DNA of 64,000 nt from Vreelandella nanhaiensis (lineage in GTDB: Bacteria; Pseudomonadota; Gammaproteobacteria; Pseudomonadales; Halomonadaceae): NCBI RefSeq assembly GCF_003990185.1, contig NZ_RZHF01000016.1, positions 186,001 to 250,000 of the forward strand, given 5' to 3'. Positions 24,791 to 33,462 of the stretch are shown here, piece by piece (the stretch's first letter is position 1; every line of letters begins with the position of its first letter). Under the pieces are notes generated by a model that did not search any database, was not told the DNA's origin, and saw only the letters and a program-made list of their open reading frames with translations. The translations under genes and the position numbers were made by a program.

Positions 24791-25416
24791 TCGACGCGGT
24801 CCGCCATGGCGTTGATGGCCGCGACCGTTACCGCACTGCCGCCCAAACGGCCACGTACGATGCAGCTGGGAATTTCAGGCGTCGCCCAGAGCGCTTCCTT
24901 GGATTCGGCGGCCCCTACAAAACCTACCGGGCAGCCAATCACCGCTGCCGGGCGCGGGCAGTTTGGGTCTTCCAGCATGTTCAAAAGATGAAACAGCGCG
25001 GTGGGCGCGTTGCCAATTGCCACCACGGCGCCTTCCAGGTGCGGGCGCCATAATTCAAGCGCTGCGGCCGAGCGGGTATTGGCCATTTCTTGAGCGAGGT
25101 GTGGCGTGCGCTCATCGTTCAGGGTGCAAATGATCTCGTTATTGGCCGGTAGGCGCTTGCGGGTGATGCCTTCAGAGACCATGCGCGCATCGCAAAGAAT
25201 CGGCGCGCCGCGTTCGAGTGCTGAACGTGCCTTATTGACCGCGTCATTTTGAAAATGGATATGCGCGGCAAGCTCCACCAGCCCGGCGGCGTGAATCATG
25301 CGCACCGCAACGGTCTCTTCCTCGGCAGAAAAGCGCGCAAGGTCGGCCTCGCTGCGGATAATCGCGAAGGATTCCCGGTAAATCGCCGGGCCGCTTGTTT
25401 CGTACTTATAGGGCAC
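24787..25416 (-). CDS. cobH: Precorrin-8X methylmutase CobH
   Basis: About 209 residues from a GTG at 25416, giving the family N-terminus PYKYETSGPAIYRESFAIIR. The active-site histidine is in VAVRMIHAAGLVELA. NNEIICTLNDERTPHLAQE and VIGCPVGFVGAAESKEAL are further CobH signatures. CobH moves the methyl from C11 to C12 to give hydrogenobyrinate. The GTG lies inside the last codons of cobG, giving an 11-base overlap. An open frame continues to 25677 but that part is a shadow of cobG. Confidence 0.92.
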   Translation of the reverse strand: MPYKYETSGPAIYRESFAIIRSEADLARFSAEEETVAVRMIHAAGLVELAAHIHFQNDAVNKARSALERGAPILCDARMVSEGITRKRLPANNEIICTLNDERTPHLAQEMANTRSAAALELWRPHLEGAVVAIGNAPTALFHLLNMLEDPNCPRPAAVIGCPVGFVGAAESKEALWATPEIPSCIVRGRLGGSAVTVAAINAMADRVE

Positions 25417-26566
25417 CCAAACTCTCCAAATATTCGACGACCTCAGTCTCGCTGAGGCCTGTCTTAACGGGCGTGCTCTGCGCACCACCCTTAACAATAA
25501 GATTAAATCGGCCTGCCTGACCGACCAGGCATACGTCGGCCGATGAACGGCGGGCGCACCCCTTGGCGCAGCCGGATATATGAACGCTATGTCTTTTAAC
25601 TTCGGGCACCAACCGCCTGGCGAGCGGTTGGGTGGCAACGTTTGCCTGAGCGCAGTAAGGCGCGCCGGGGCAGGCATCCATCAATAAACGCGTATCCTGG
25701 TTATCATTGATTAATCCTTCAACCGGCCCGCTTGCGCCCTTGACCCATAAACGCCGCCACGGCGTTACGCGTACATGGCTCACCGGCGCAGGCGTAACAA
25801 CTGCCCGCAACGCAGTAGCGGCTGCGCGACCAAACGGCAGCCCATAAACCATGCCCGCTTGGTGTTCTCCAAGCGCCAGCGCCGCGCTTGGCATTTCACC
25901 CGCACTTACCGCGGGGCGCATTTTAGCAGGTGACCACGCGGGAAGCGGCACTTTATGCCGTCGCATCCGCCCGACGTCATTTCCGCCACTTTCCACAAAC
26001 CAGTGCGTCAGGCGTATTAAATGCTCAACGGCAGCCTCAATAGAGCCCACCGGCGTGCCGCAGGCATGGCCTTCGGCGCGCACTATCAGACTGCCGTCTA
26101 TTGAACGCTCAACTCGAAAATCAGCGGACGTATCACCCAACACCGCTAATTCACCAGCATCAATGGCAATACCAACTTTGCTGGGCATCGTAGCCAGTTC
26201 GCTGCCTCGCGCCAGTAACAAGCAGGCGAGTTGATGCGTGTCATCGCCCGCCTGCCAGCCGGGCGCCAGCAGACACTGGGGCTGCTGCTCAATGGTCGGA
26301 TCCGGGCTGACCAATTCGTGTGCGACCAAAAAATCCATTAGCGGTGGCCACGTGGTTTCCGTAACGCCACGCAGCTGAATATTGGCCCGGCTGGTTAGCT
26401 CAATCAGTCCGTTGCCATAGGTTTCCGCTGCATCACATAGAGCGACTACCTGCGCTTTGGAAAGCTGGCCTAGCGGCGGGCGCACGCGCACAAGCCAGCC
26501 ATCGCCGGTTTCCATGGGCCGCCAGGCACCGGGGCACCAGCCTTTAGTCAGTGGGCCAGTGCTCAT
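25406..26566 (-). CDS. cobG: Precorrin-3B synthase CobG
   Basis: About 386 residues of the sulfite/nitrite reductase ferredoxin-like family. GDGWLVRVRPPLGQLSKAQ and LIELTSRANIQLRGV form the first ferredoxin-like repeat. The Fe-S/siroheme-type cysteines are in MDACPGAPYCAQANV and HISGCAKGCARRSSADVCLVG. CobG uses oxygen to make the C20 hydroxy-lactone needed for ring contraction, the diagnostic enzyme of the aerobic pathway. The ATG at 26566 overlaps the cobN stop (ATGA); an upstream frame to 26647 is rejected. Confidence 0.93.
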   Translation of the reverse strand: MSTGPLTKGWCPGAWRPMETGDGWLVRVRPPLGQLSKAQVVALCDAAETYGNGLIELTSRANIQLRGVTETTWPPLMDFLVAHELVSPDPTIEQQPQCLLAPGWQAGDDTHQLACLLLARGSELATMPSKVGIAIDAGELAVLGDTSADFRVERSIDGSLIVRAEGHACGTPVGSIEAAVEHLIRLTHWFVESGGNDVGRMRRHKVPLPAWSPAKMRPAVSAGEMPSAALALGEHQAGMVYGLPFGRAAATALRAVVTPAPVSHVRVTPWRRLWVKGASGPVEGLINDNQDTRLLMDACPGAPYCAQANVATQPLARRLVPEVKRHSVHISGCAKGCARRSSADVCLVGQAGRFNLIVKGGAQSTPVKTGLSETEVVEYLESLGAL

Positions 26567-29500
26567 AGACTGCCGGTTTCCCTGGCTTCGTCCATTTCCA
26601 GCAGCAGGTCTTGCAGCACGTCGCCGTGCTCGCCGGGTTCCTGCCACATACCGCGCTGGGCGGCTTCCAGTAGCCGCTCGGCCATTTCTTCCAGCGCTGC
26701 CGGGTTATGGTCACGTAAAAACTGCTGGTTGGCCTTATCCAACACCAGCGCTTCGCTCACCTGGGCGTACTGATAATCCGCGACCAGGTCAGTCGTGGCA
26801 TCGTAAGCAAACAGGTAATCCACTGTGGCGGCCATCTCAAACGCGCCCTTGTAGCCGTGTTCACGCATAGCGTTGATCCACTTGGGGTTGAGCACCCGCG
26901 AGCGAATTACCCGAGCCAACTCCTCTTTCAGCGTGCGAATTTTGGGTACGGCGGGGTTGGCATGATCAGCGTGATAGATCACCGGCGCCTGCCCGCTTAG
27001 CGCGCGAGCGGCGTTGGCCATACCTCCCTGAAAGGCGTAATAGCTGTTGGAATCGAGAATATCGTGCTCGCGGTTATCCTGACTCTGCATCACCGCATCC
27101 AGCCCTTTGATCTGCTGCTCAAAGGCGCCGCGTGCGGCAGTGCCCGACTCCTTAAACTGCCCGTAAGCGTAGGCACCGGTGCCCAGGTAGGCCTCGGCCA
27201 GATCATCGGCATCGCCCCAGCTACGGTTTTCAATCAACCGGTTCAGGCCCGCGCCATACTCGCCGGGTTTGCTGCCAAAAATACGGTAGCTCGCTTCCTG
27301 AGCGGCCATTTCGGAACTTAACCCCTGCGCTTCAAGGGTTCGCTTGCGTTCAAGCACGGCGGCACGAATGGTATTGCTATCCCCCGGCTCGGCATAGTTG
27401 GCAACCGCTTGCACTGCGGCATCAAACAGGCGAATCACGTTGGGGAAGGCATCGCGAAAGAATCCGGATACCCGCAGCGTGACATCCACCCGTGGGCGGT
27501 TAAGAAGCATTGAAGGGATCACTTCAAAATCGATCACCCGCTGAGAACCCAGCGACCATTTGGGCCGCACGCCCATCAGTGCAAAGGCCTGGGCAATATC
27601 GTCGCCGCCGGTGCGCATAGTCGCGGTACCCCAGATGGAGAGTCCCAAGCGGCGCGGGTAGTCGCCATTATCCTGCAGGTAACGCTCGACAAACGCCTGG
27701 GCGGATTTTTCGCCCAACGTCCAAGCAGCAGGCGATGGGATCGAGCGATTGTCCACGCTAAAGAAGTTGCGCCCGGTGGGCAGCGTATCCAGCCGCCCCC
27801 GGCTGGGCGCGCCGCTGGGCCCGGCGGGTACGAAAATCCCTTCTAACCCATCCAGCAGCGAGCCAATCTCCATTTTCACGCCCTGCTGCATAGCGGCCCA
27901 CAGCTGCTCGCGGGCAAATTTAAGCTGTTCGGCCGTGGCGGGGTAATCTCGGGCCAGCGTTGCCAGATTGCCTTGGGCCAATACGTAGTTGGCCACCAGC
28001 TCCTCGGCGAGAAGCTCCAGCCGCTCTCGGGTATCGGCGCCGGTTCGCCAGGCAGCGGTTAGTTTGCCTGCTAGCACGGCCGGTTTAGGGCCAAGCCAAG
28101 GCTCGCTACCCGCCGCCAGCGGGTCGAAGTGTTCATCCAGCGCCAGATCGGCGGCAAGATTATGCAGGAGGCCCCGGCTTGCCACGGTTTCGCCACGCGG
28201 CAGCCTTAGCAGCGCGACCAGCGTGGCCGCGCGTTTTTCCTCGGGCGGAAGCTCACCCAGCACATGCAGGCCGTGGCGAATCTGGGCTTCCTTGATATCG
28301 CACAGGAATGTATCCAGCTCGTTGAGAATTTCGCTGTCACAGCTGCTATCCACCGCGTGAGCAAGCTCCTGGTCGATGCCGGTTGCCCTCAGGTGGGCTA
28401 ATATTTGCTCGCGAATCAGCGCCTCGCGCTTAGGGTCCATATCCAGCGCCTGATAATACTCATCGGTAAGCGCTTCAAGCTCGGCCATGGGGCCGTAGAG
28501 TTCGGCGCGCGCCAGCGGTGGCATCAGGTGGTCGATAATTACCGCTTGGCTTCTGCGCTTGGCCTGGGCGCCTTCACCGGGGTCATTGACGATAAACGGA
28601 TAGAAATGCGGCAACGGCCCCAGCGCGATATCCGGCCAGCACTCGGCGCTTAGCGCGGTGCTTTTGCCCGGCAGCCACTCCAGATTGCCGTGTTTGCCCA
28701 CGTGAATCACCGCCTCGACCTGATAGTGCTCACGTAGCCAGAGGTAGAACGCCAGGTAACTATGCGGCGGCGCCAGCTCCATATCGTGGTAGGACTGGGT
28801 AAGGTCATCAATAAAGTCGCGCTCGGGCTGGATGCCTACAAAGGTTTCGCCCAAGCGAATACCTGAGATCATCAGCCGCCCCTGGCGGCACTTGGGATCG
28901 TTTTGAGGCGCGCCCCAGCGCGTCCATATCGTTTTTTGAAGCGCGGCGGGCAGGGTTTGAAACCAGGCCAGATAGTCGTCAACACTGATACTTTGCCAGC
29001 AGGCACGCTGATCCAGGCTGTCATGATCGTTGGTGACTGCGTCCTGAAGCTGACGAATCAGCTCATCGCCGCTTTCAGGCAATTCGCTTATCGGATAACC
29101 GGCATTCTGCATGGCATTTAAAATTTGCAGCGTAGAGGCCGGTGTATCCAGTCCCACCCCGTTACCGATACGCCCATCGCGATTGGGATAGTTGGCCATA
29201 ATTAGCGCGATGCGCTTTTGAGCATTGGGCGTTTGACGCAGCGCGCAAAACCGCCGGGCCAGTTTGGCCACAAAGGAGGCACGTTCGGGGTGCAGCGTGT
29301 GGTGCGTGACTGAGAGCTGGGCACGAGCGTTGTAGTGCGCTTCGGCTTTAAACCCAACGGCCCGGGTGATAATCCGCCCGTCCATTTCGGGCAGCACCAC
29401 CTGCATGGCGACATCGCGGCTATGCAGCCCGGCAGCCATTCCCTGCCAGTCATCCAAGGTGCTGCTGGCGAGTATCGCCTGTAGCACCACGGGCCGCCCC

Positions 29501-30393
29501 ACAAAAAGGCTTTCCTGCAGGTTGCTGCCCAGCTCATCTGTGGCATTGGCTTTATCAGCCGTGCGGTTTACCGAGAAGCTGGTGGTATTGACCACCAGCA
29601 TGGCGCCGGTTTGCTCGATGAGGTGATTGGCAAACGCAATGCAGGGGCCTTCTTTGAGTGAGGCCACCGCAACGGCTAACGGCTCAAGTCCTTCGGCTTT
29701 AAGCGCGTCGATCATGCCGTCGAGCACAGCGGTATTCGCGCCTTGCAGGTGGCTGCGATAAAACAGCAGCAGGCACACCGGGCGCTCTGCAACACGCTGC
29801 TCGCGCCACTCACTTAGGCTGACTGCCTGCTGGCCGTTCGCTTGGGGTGCGTAAATCACCGCCGCCGGAATCACTTTAGGCTCTTGCCACGAATACTCAT
29901 GCGCCAGGCACTCGCTTCCGATAAACCGCAGCAGCTGCTCGGCGTTATCCACGCCACCTTCGCGCAAGTAGCGCCATACGCGGTAGGCATCGTTAAAGGC
30001 AATGCTGGAGTCTTCTAGCAGGGCATCGTCCGGGGCGTCGCAGCCGGGTACCAGAATCAGCTGGCGCTCGGGTTGCGCTGCGGCCCAGGCCAGAAGCCGC
30101 TCGTAGCCGTACTGCCAGTACCCCTTGCCGCCCAGCAGTGATACCACCACCACGCGGGCCTTTTCCAGCACGCGGCCTTCGTAAAGATCAAAGGCCGCCG
30201 GTTTCACCAGGTTCATCCAGTTCGCCAGTCGCACCGAGGGGTAGTCATCGCCCAAGCGATCAACCGCCTGAGCCAACGCCGACAAATTACTGTCAGCGGC
30301 GGACATAATCACAACCTCAGCGGGGCTTTGCTGCAGGTCGATGATGCCTTCATCATCAACAAAGCCCCCCGGTTTGGCGGCGAAAAGATGCAT
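26563..30393 (-). CDS. cobN: Cobaltochelatase subunit CobN
   Basis: A 1276-residue chelatase H-subunit homolog, the usual length of CobN. Recognisable parts include LILVPGCDAPDD and LLFYRSHLQGANTAVLDGMI (N-terminal), VIHVGKHGNLEWLPGKS (metal/tetrapyrrole site), PFYPFIVNDPGEGAQAKRRSQAV-type text (FYPFIVNDPGEGAQAKRR) and the C-terminal helical region. CobN binds hydrogenobyrinate a,c-diamide and inserts cobalt with ATPase partners. The partner here is probably the ChlI/ChlD-like fusion at 33459-35207, since no cobS/cobT chelatase genes are present. It overlaps cobW by one base. Confidence 0.95.
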   Translation of the reverse strand: MHLFAAKPGGFVDDEGIIDLQQSPAEVVIMSAADSNLSALAQAVDRLGDDYPSVRLANWMNLVKPAAFDLYEGRVLEKARVVVVSLLGGKGYWQYGYERLLAWAAAQPERQLILVPGCDAPDDALLEDSSIAFNDAYRVWRYLREGGVDNAEQLLRFIGSECLAHEYSWQEPKVIPAAVIYAPQANGQQAVSLSEWREQRVAERPVCLLLFYRSHLQGANTAVLDGMIDALKAEGLEPLAVAVASLKEGPCIAFANHLIEQTGAMLVVNTTSFSVNRTADKANATDELGSNLQESLFVGRPVVLQAILASSTLDDWQGMAAGLHSRDVAMQVVLPEMDGRIITRAVGFKAEAHYNARAQLSVTHHTLHPERASFVAKLARRFCALRQTPNAQKRIALIMANYPNRDGRIGNGVGLDTPASTLQILNAMQNAGYPISELPESGDELIRQLQDAVTNDHDSLDQRACWQSISVDDYLAWFQTLPAALQKTIWTRWGAPQNDPKCRQGRLMISGIRLGETFVGIQPERDFIDDLTQSYHDMELAPPHSYLAFYLWLREHYQVEAVIHVGKHGNLEWLPGKSTALSAECWPDIALGPLPHFYPFIVNDPGEGAQAKRRSQAVIIDHLMPPLARAELYGPMAELEALTDEYYQALDMDPKREALIREQILAHLRATGIDQELAHAVDSSCDSEILNELDTFLCDIKEAQIRHGLHVLGELPPEEKRAATLVALLRLPRGETVASRGLLHNLAADLALDEHFDPLAAGSEPWLGPKPAVLAGKLTAAWRTGADTRERLELLAEELVANYVLAQGNLATLARDYPATAEQLKFAREQLWAAMQQGVKMEIGSLLDGLEGIFVPAGPSGAPSRGRLDTLPTGRNFFSVDNRSIPSPAAWTLGEKSAQAFVERYLQDNGDYPRRLGLSIWGTATMRTGGDDIAQAFALMGVRPKWSLGSQRVIDFEVIPSMLLNRPRVDVTLRVSGFFRDAFPNVIRLFDAAVQAVANYAEPGDSNTIRAAVLERKRTLEAQGLSSEMAAQEASYRIFGSKPGEYGAGLNRLIENRSWGDADDLAEAYLGTGAYAYGQFKESGTAARGAFEQQIKGLDAVMQSQDNREHDILDSNSYYAFQGGMANAARALSGQAPVIYHADHANPAVPKIRTLKEELARVIRSRVLNPKWINAMREHGYKGAFEMAATVDYLFAYDATTDLVADYQYAQVSEALVLDKANQQFLRDHNPAALEEMAERLLEAAQRGMWQEPGEHGDVLQDLLLEMDEARETGSL

Positions 30394-31508
30394 TAGGCGT
30401 TTACCAACCGCTCAGCGCTGGCGAGCGCTGCATGAATCTCATCGCGATCAAGCGTTTTACCGATAATCACCAGCTGAGTCTGGCGCAGCTCGTCCTGGCG
30501 CCATAAACGGTCAAAATAGCCGTCCAGGCGCTCACCTACGGCCTGAATAACCCGGCGCATGGGTTTACCCGGAATGGCCGCAAAGCCCTTGGCGCGATAG
30601 ATCTCTTGGGTTTTCAGCAGATGTTGAAGCTTTGCCGCCAGCTCATCGCCATCGACTTCACCCAGCGTAATTACGCAGGAGTCGAAGTTATCGTGGGCGT
30701 GATCGTGGTGGGCGCCTTCGGCATGGTGCTTGTCGTGATGGTTGGTAATCTTGTCGATATGCTCTTCACTTGCCGCACCAATGCCCATCAAGGCTTCCAG
30801 CTGAGCCGTGTCGGTGGCCAGCGTCTGGTCAATAAACAGCGTTTTCACCGATGCGGGCACCCGCGCTTGCACCAGCGCTTCAACACGGGCTTTTTCGTCG
30901 GCGTTAAGCAGGTCGGTTTTGCTGACCAGCACTAAATCCGCGGCGCTTAGCTGGTCATCCAGCAGCTCGCGCAGGCTGGGGTCGTGATCAAGGCTGTCGT
31001 CGGCCAAGCGCTGGGCGGCGACTTTTTCTTCGTCATTGGCAAACCGGCCAGCGGCTACGGCAGGTCCATCGATCACGGTAATAATCGCATCCACGGTGCA
31101 GTGTTGACGTACTTCTGGCCAGTTAAACGCCTGCACCAGCGGCTTTGGCAAGGCTAGCCCGCTGGTTTCAATCAGGATGTGGTCAATATCATCACGCCGC
31201 TCAACCAGCTTTTTCATCACCGGTAGAAACTCTTCTTCTACCGTGCAGCAGATACAGCCATTGGCCAGCTCATAAATACTGCCGTCTTCACCGGAGGCGA
31301 CTTGCTCGCCCTCCTCACAATCAAGTGCACAGCTACGCAGCAGGCTTGAATCGATATCCTGCTCGCCGAACTCGTTGACGATAACCGCAATCCGCTTACC
31401 GGTAATCTGACGCAGAATATTGGCAAGCAAGGTGGTCTTGCCGCTGCCCAGAAAACCAGTCACGACCGTAGCGGGAATTTTATTTAACTGCATGGCTGAG
31501 TTCTTCAA
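30393..31508 (-). CDS. cobW: Cobalamin biosynthesis GTPase/metallochaperone CobW
   Basis: A 371-residue G3E GTPase. TGFLGSGKTTLLANIL is the Walker A, NGCICCTVEEEFLPV holds the CxCC metal site, ILIETSGLALPKPLVQ is the Mg2+ switch and VLVSKTDLLNADE the guanine motif. A histidine-rich linker at about residues 245-275 (HHDKHHAEGAHHDHAHD) probably binds metal. CobW is thought to deliver Co2+ to the chelatase, matching its place upstream of cobN. The start could be the TTG at 31508, which has a GAGGAA site, or the ATG at 31493. Confidence 0.92.
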   Translation of the reverse strand: MKNSAMQLNKIPATVVTGFLGSGKTTLLANILRQITGKRIAVIVNEFGEQDIDSSLLRSCALDCEEGEQVASGEDGSIYELANGCICCTVEEEFLPVMKKLVERRDDIDHILIETSGLALPKPLVQAFNWPEVRQHCTVDAIITVIDGPAVAAGRFANDEEKVAAQRLADDSLDHDPSLRELLDDQLSAADLVLVSKTDLLNADEKARVEALVQARVPASVKTLFIDQTLATDTAQLEALMGIGAASEEHIDKITNHHDKHHAEGAHHDHAHDNFDSCVITLGEVDGDELAAKLQHLLKTQEIYRAKGFAAIPGKPMRRVIQAVGERLDGYFDRLWRQDELRQTQLVIIGKTLDRDEIHAALASAERLVNA

Positions 31509-32869
31509 TGGATAGATTCCTCAATCTGGGGACTTGGCACGGGCAGCGCTGAATCGTTGGCAAACAAGCGCGCCACCGCGGCAGGATTATTCGGGAAAAA
31601 TAGATGTAAATACGTCGCCGTCAGGCGCTTTTCGCGGTAGATCGGCTCACCGGGTGCGGGATGGCGCTGTCGGCGGCCGTGCGCGATGGGTTCAGGTGTT
31701 TGCTCGGCCATGGAGCGATGGTGGGCATGGCCACGAATTGAGCCTTCAGGCAGCTCTGCGGTCTGCATCCCTTGGCAGCCACGGCGCCCACGCATCGCGC
31801 CTTGCCCGGGCAGTAAGCCAAGCATGGTGTGGGTGTTATCGGCGTAGTCGGTCAAAGTTTCCAGGCTATACAGCATACCGCCACACTCGGCGAGGATAGG
31901 CTTGCCTGTGCTAAAGAAGCCCTTTATGGCATCTCGCATGGCGGTGTTCTCTGCCAGAGTTTGCGCATGTAGCTCCGGGTAGCCGCCGGGTAGCCAAAGG
32001 GCATCACACTCAGGAAAGCCAGCATCGGTCAGCGGTGAGAAAAAGCGTAAACGTGCGCCCATCTGCGCCAGTACATCCAGGTTGGCCTGATAGATAAAGC
32101 TGAACGCGGCATCGCGAGCAACACCTATCGTCTGCCCGGCCAGTGCCTGCGGCACAGCAGGAAGCGCTTCAGTAGAAGCACTAAAACTGACCGGCGAAAG
32201 CGTGGCGAGCGCCTCCAGCAGCCCCGCAGTCTCCAGCGCCTGCGCCGCGGCTTCAAAACGAACCTCCAAGTCGTCGCGGATTTCTTCCGCCTGCACCAGG
32301 CCCAGATGACGCTCGGGAAGTGCCAGTTCTGGGTCTCGTGGTACGGCGGCCAAAAACGGAATGGTTGCAGGCAACGCGCCTTCAATCAGCTCGCGGTGGC
32401 GCTGCGAGCCACAGTTATTGGCAATCAGCCCGGCAATTTGAATGTCGTCACGAAAGCCAGCCAGCCCCGTTACCAGCGCGGCGGCGGTTTGGGCCATGCC
32501 TTTGACATCCATCACGATGGCCATGGGAATGCCAAATAGCGCGGCTAAATCGGCACTGGAAGGCTCGCCGTCAAACAGGCCCATGGCGCCTTCCACGAGG
32601 ATTAAATCGGCCTCAATAGCGGCTTCATAAAAGCGCTGGCGGCAGTAGGCTTCGCCTGCCATCCATAAGTCGAGCTGGTCGACCGGCTGGCCGGAGGCCT
32701 GGGCGAGTATTTGCGGGTCCAGGTAGTCCGGGCCGGTTTTAAATACCCGGACGACCTTGCCCTGGTTACGCAGCAGTCGCGCAAGACCGGCCGTTACGGT
32801 GGTTTTACCCTGGCCTGATGCGGGTGCCGAGATAAACAGCGCGGGGCAGCTGGCAGAAGGCGTGCTCAT
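31505..32869 (-). CDS. cobB: Hydrogenobyrinate/cobyrinate a,c-diamide synthase CobB
   Basis: A 454-residue amidotransferase. The N-terminal dethiobiotin synthetase-like ATPase domain has ISAPASGQGKTTVTAGLARLL and VEGAMGLFDGEPS. The C-terminal glutaminase-like domain carries the nucleophilic cysteine in PILAECGGMLYSLE and the later LTATYLHLFF histidine region. It amidates the a and c side chains with glutamine and ATP. In the aerobic pathway this happens before cobalt insertion, consistent with cobN nearby. It overlaps cobW by 4 bases and cobO by 1. Confidence 0.93.
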   Translation of the reverse strand: MSTPSASCPALFISAPASGQGKTTVTAGLARLLRNQGKVVRVFKTGPDYLDPQILAQASGQPVDQLDLWMAGEAYCRQRFYEAAIEADLILVEGAMGLFDGEPSSADLAALFGIPMAIVMDVKGMAQTAAALVTGLAGFRDDIQIAGLIANNCGSQRHRELIEGALPATIPFLAAVPRDPELALPERHLGLVQAEEIRDDLEVRFEAAAQALETAGLLEALATLSPVSFSASTEALPAVPQALAGQTIGVARDAAFSFIYQANLDVLAQMGARLRFFSPLTDAGFPECDALWLPGGYPELHAQTLAENTAMRDAIKGFFSTGKPILAECGGMLYSLETLTDYADNTHTMLGLLPGQGAMRGRRGCQGMQTAELPEGSIRGHAHHRSMAEQTPEPIAHGRRQRHPAPGEPIYREKRLTATYLHLFFPNNPAAVARLFANDSALPVPSPQIEESIH

Positions 32870-33462
32870 CAGTATTCGATCCCTGCCTGGGCTTTGACGC
32901 CGCCGCGAAACGCGTGGCGTTCATCCTGCACGGTGCTGATGGTGTCGGCGATTTCCTGAAGCGGCTGGGCCATGGTACGCCCGGTAATAATCACGTTTTG
33001 GTGTGCCGGGCGGTTCTTGAGTGCTTCCACCACCGGCACCGCGTCCAGATAGCCGTACTTGAACATGTAGCTCATTTCGTCCAGCACGATGATGTTATAG
33101 GCCGGGTCTCCCAAAAGCCCCTTGGCGATTTCCCAGGCGGCTTCGGCGGCTTGTATATCGCGCTCGCGGTCCTGGGTTTCCCAGGTAAAGCCCTGGCCCA
33201 TGATGTGCCAGTCAAGCCTTGGGTGATCGCGAAAGAACAGGTATTCGCCGGTTTCGCGTCGCCCTTTAATAAACTGAATGACTGCGCCTTTCTGCCCATG
33301 ACCCAGCGAGCGCGCCAGCGTACCCAGCGCGGAGCTGCTTTTGCCCTTACCATTGCCTTTGAGCAGGATTAACACCCCACGCTCTTCGGTGGCGCGGCTG
33401 ATGCGCTCATCGACCACCTCTTTTTTGCGCTGCATGCGGTTTTGGTGATTGCTATCGCTCAT
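32869..33462 (-). CDS. cobO: Cob(I)yrinic acid a,c-diamide adenosyltransferase CobO
   Basis: About 197 residues of the CobA/CobO adenosyltransferase type. GVLILLKGNGKGKSSSALGTLARSLGHG is the P-loop that binds ATP, QFIKGRRETGEYLFF and YNIIVLDEMSYMFKYGYLD are family motifs, and HQNVIITGR is late. It attaches the adenosyl ligand to Co(I). The ATG at 33462 forms an ATGA with the upstream chelatase gene stop; the frame's GTG at 33489 is less likely. Confidence 0.93.
   Translation of the reverse strand: MSDSNHQNRMQRKKEVVDERISRATEERGVLILLKGNGKGKSSSALGTLARSLGHGQKGAVIQFIKGRRETGEYLFFRDHPRLDWHIMGQGFTWETQDRERDIQAAEAAWEIAKGLLGDPAYNIIVLDEMSYMFKYGYLDAVPVVEALKNRPAHQNVIITGRTMAQPLQEIADTISTVQDERHAFRGGVKAQAGIEY

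Noticed and set aside
25417..25677. N-terminal extension of cobH
   Set aside because: It lies within cobG in another frame; CobH family length is about 210 residues from the GTG at 25416.
29202..29546. A 114-codon minus-strand frame inside cobN
   Set aside because: It is a second frame of cobN codons with Trp/Pro/Gly excess and no start signal.
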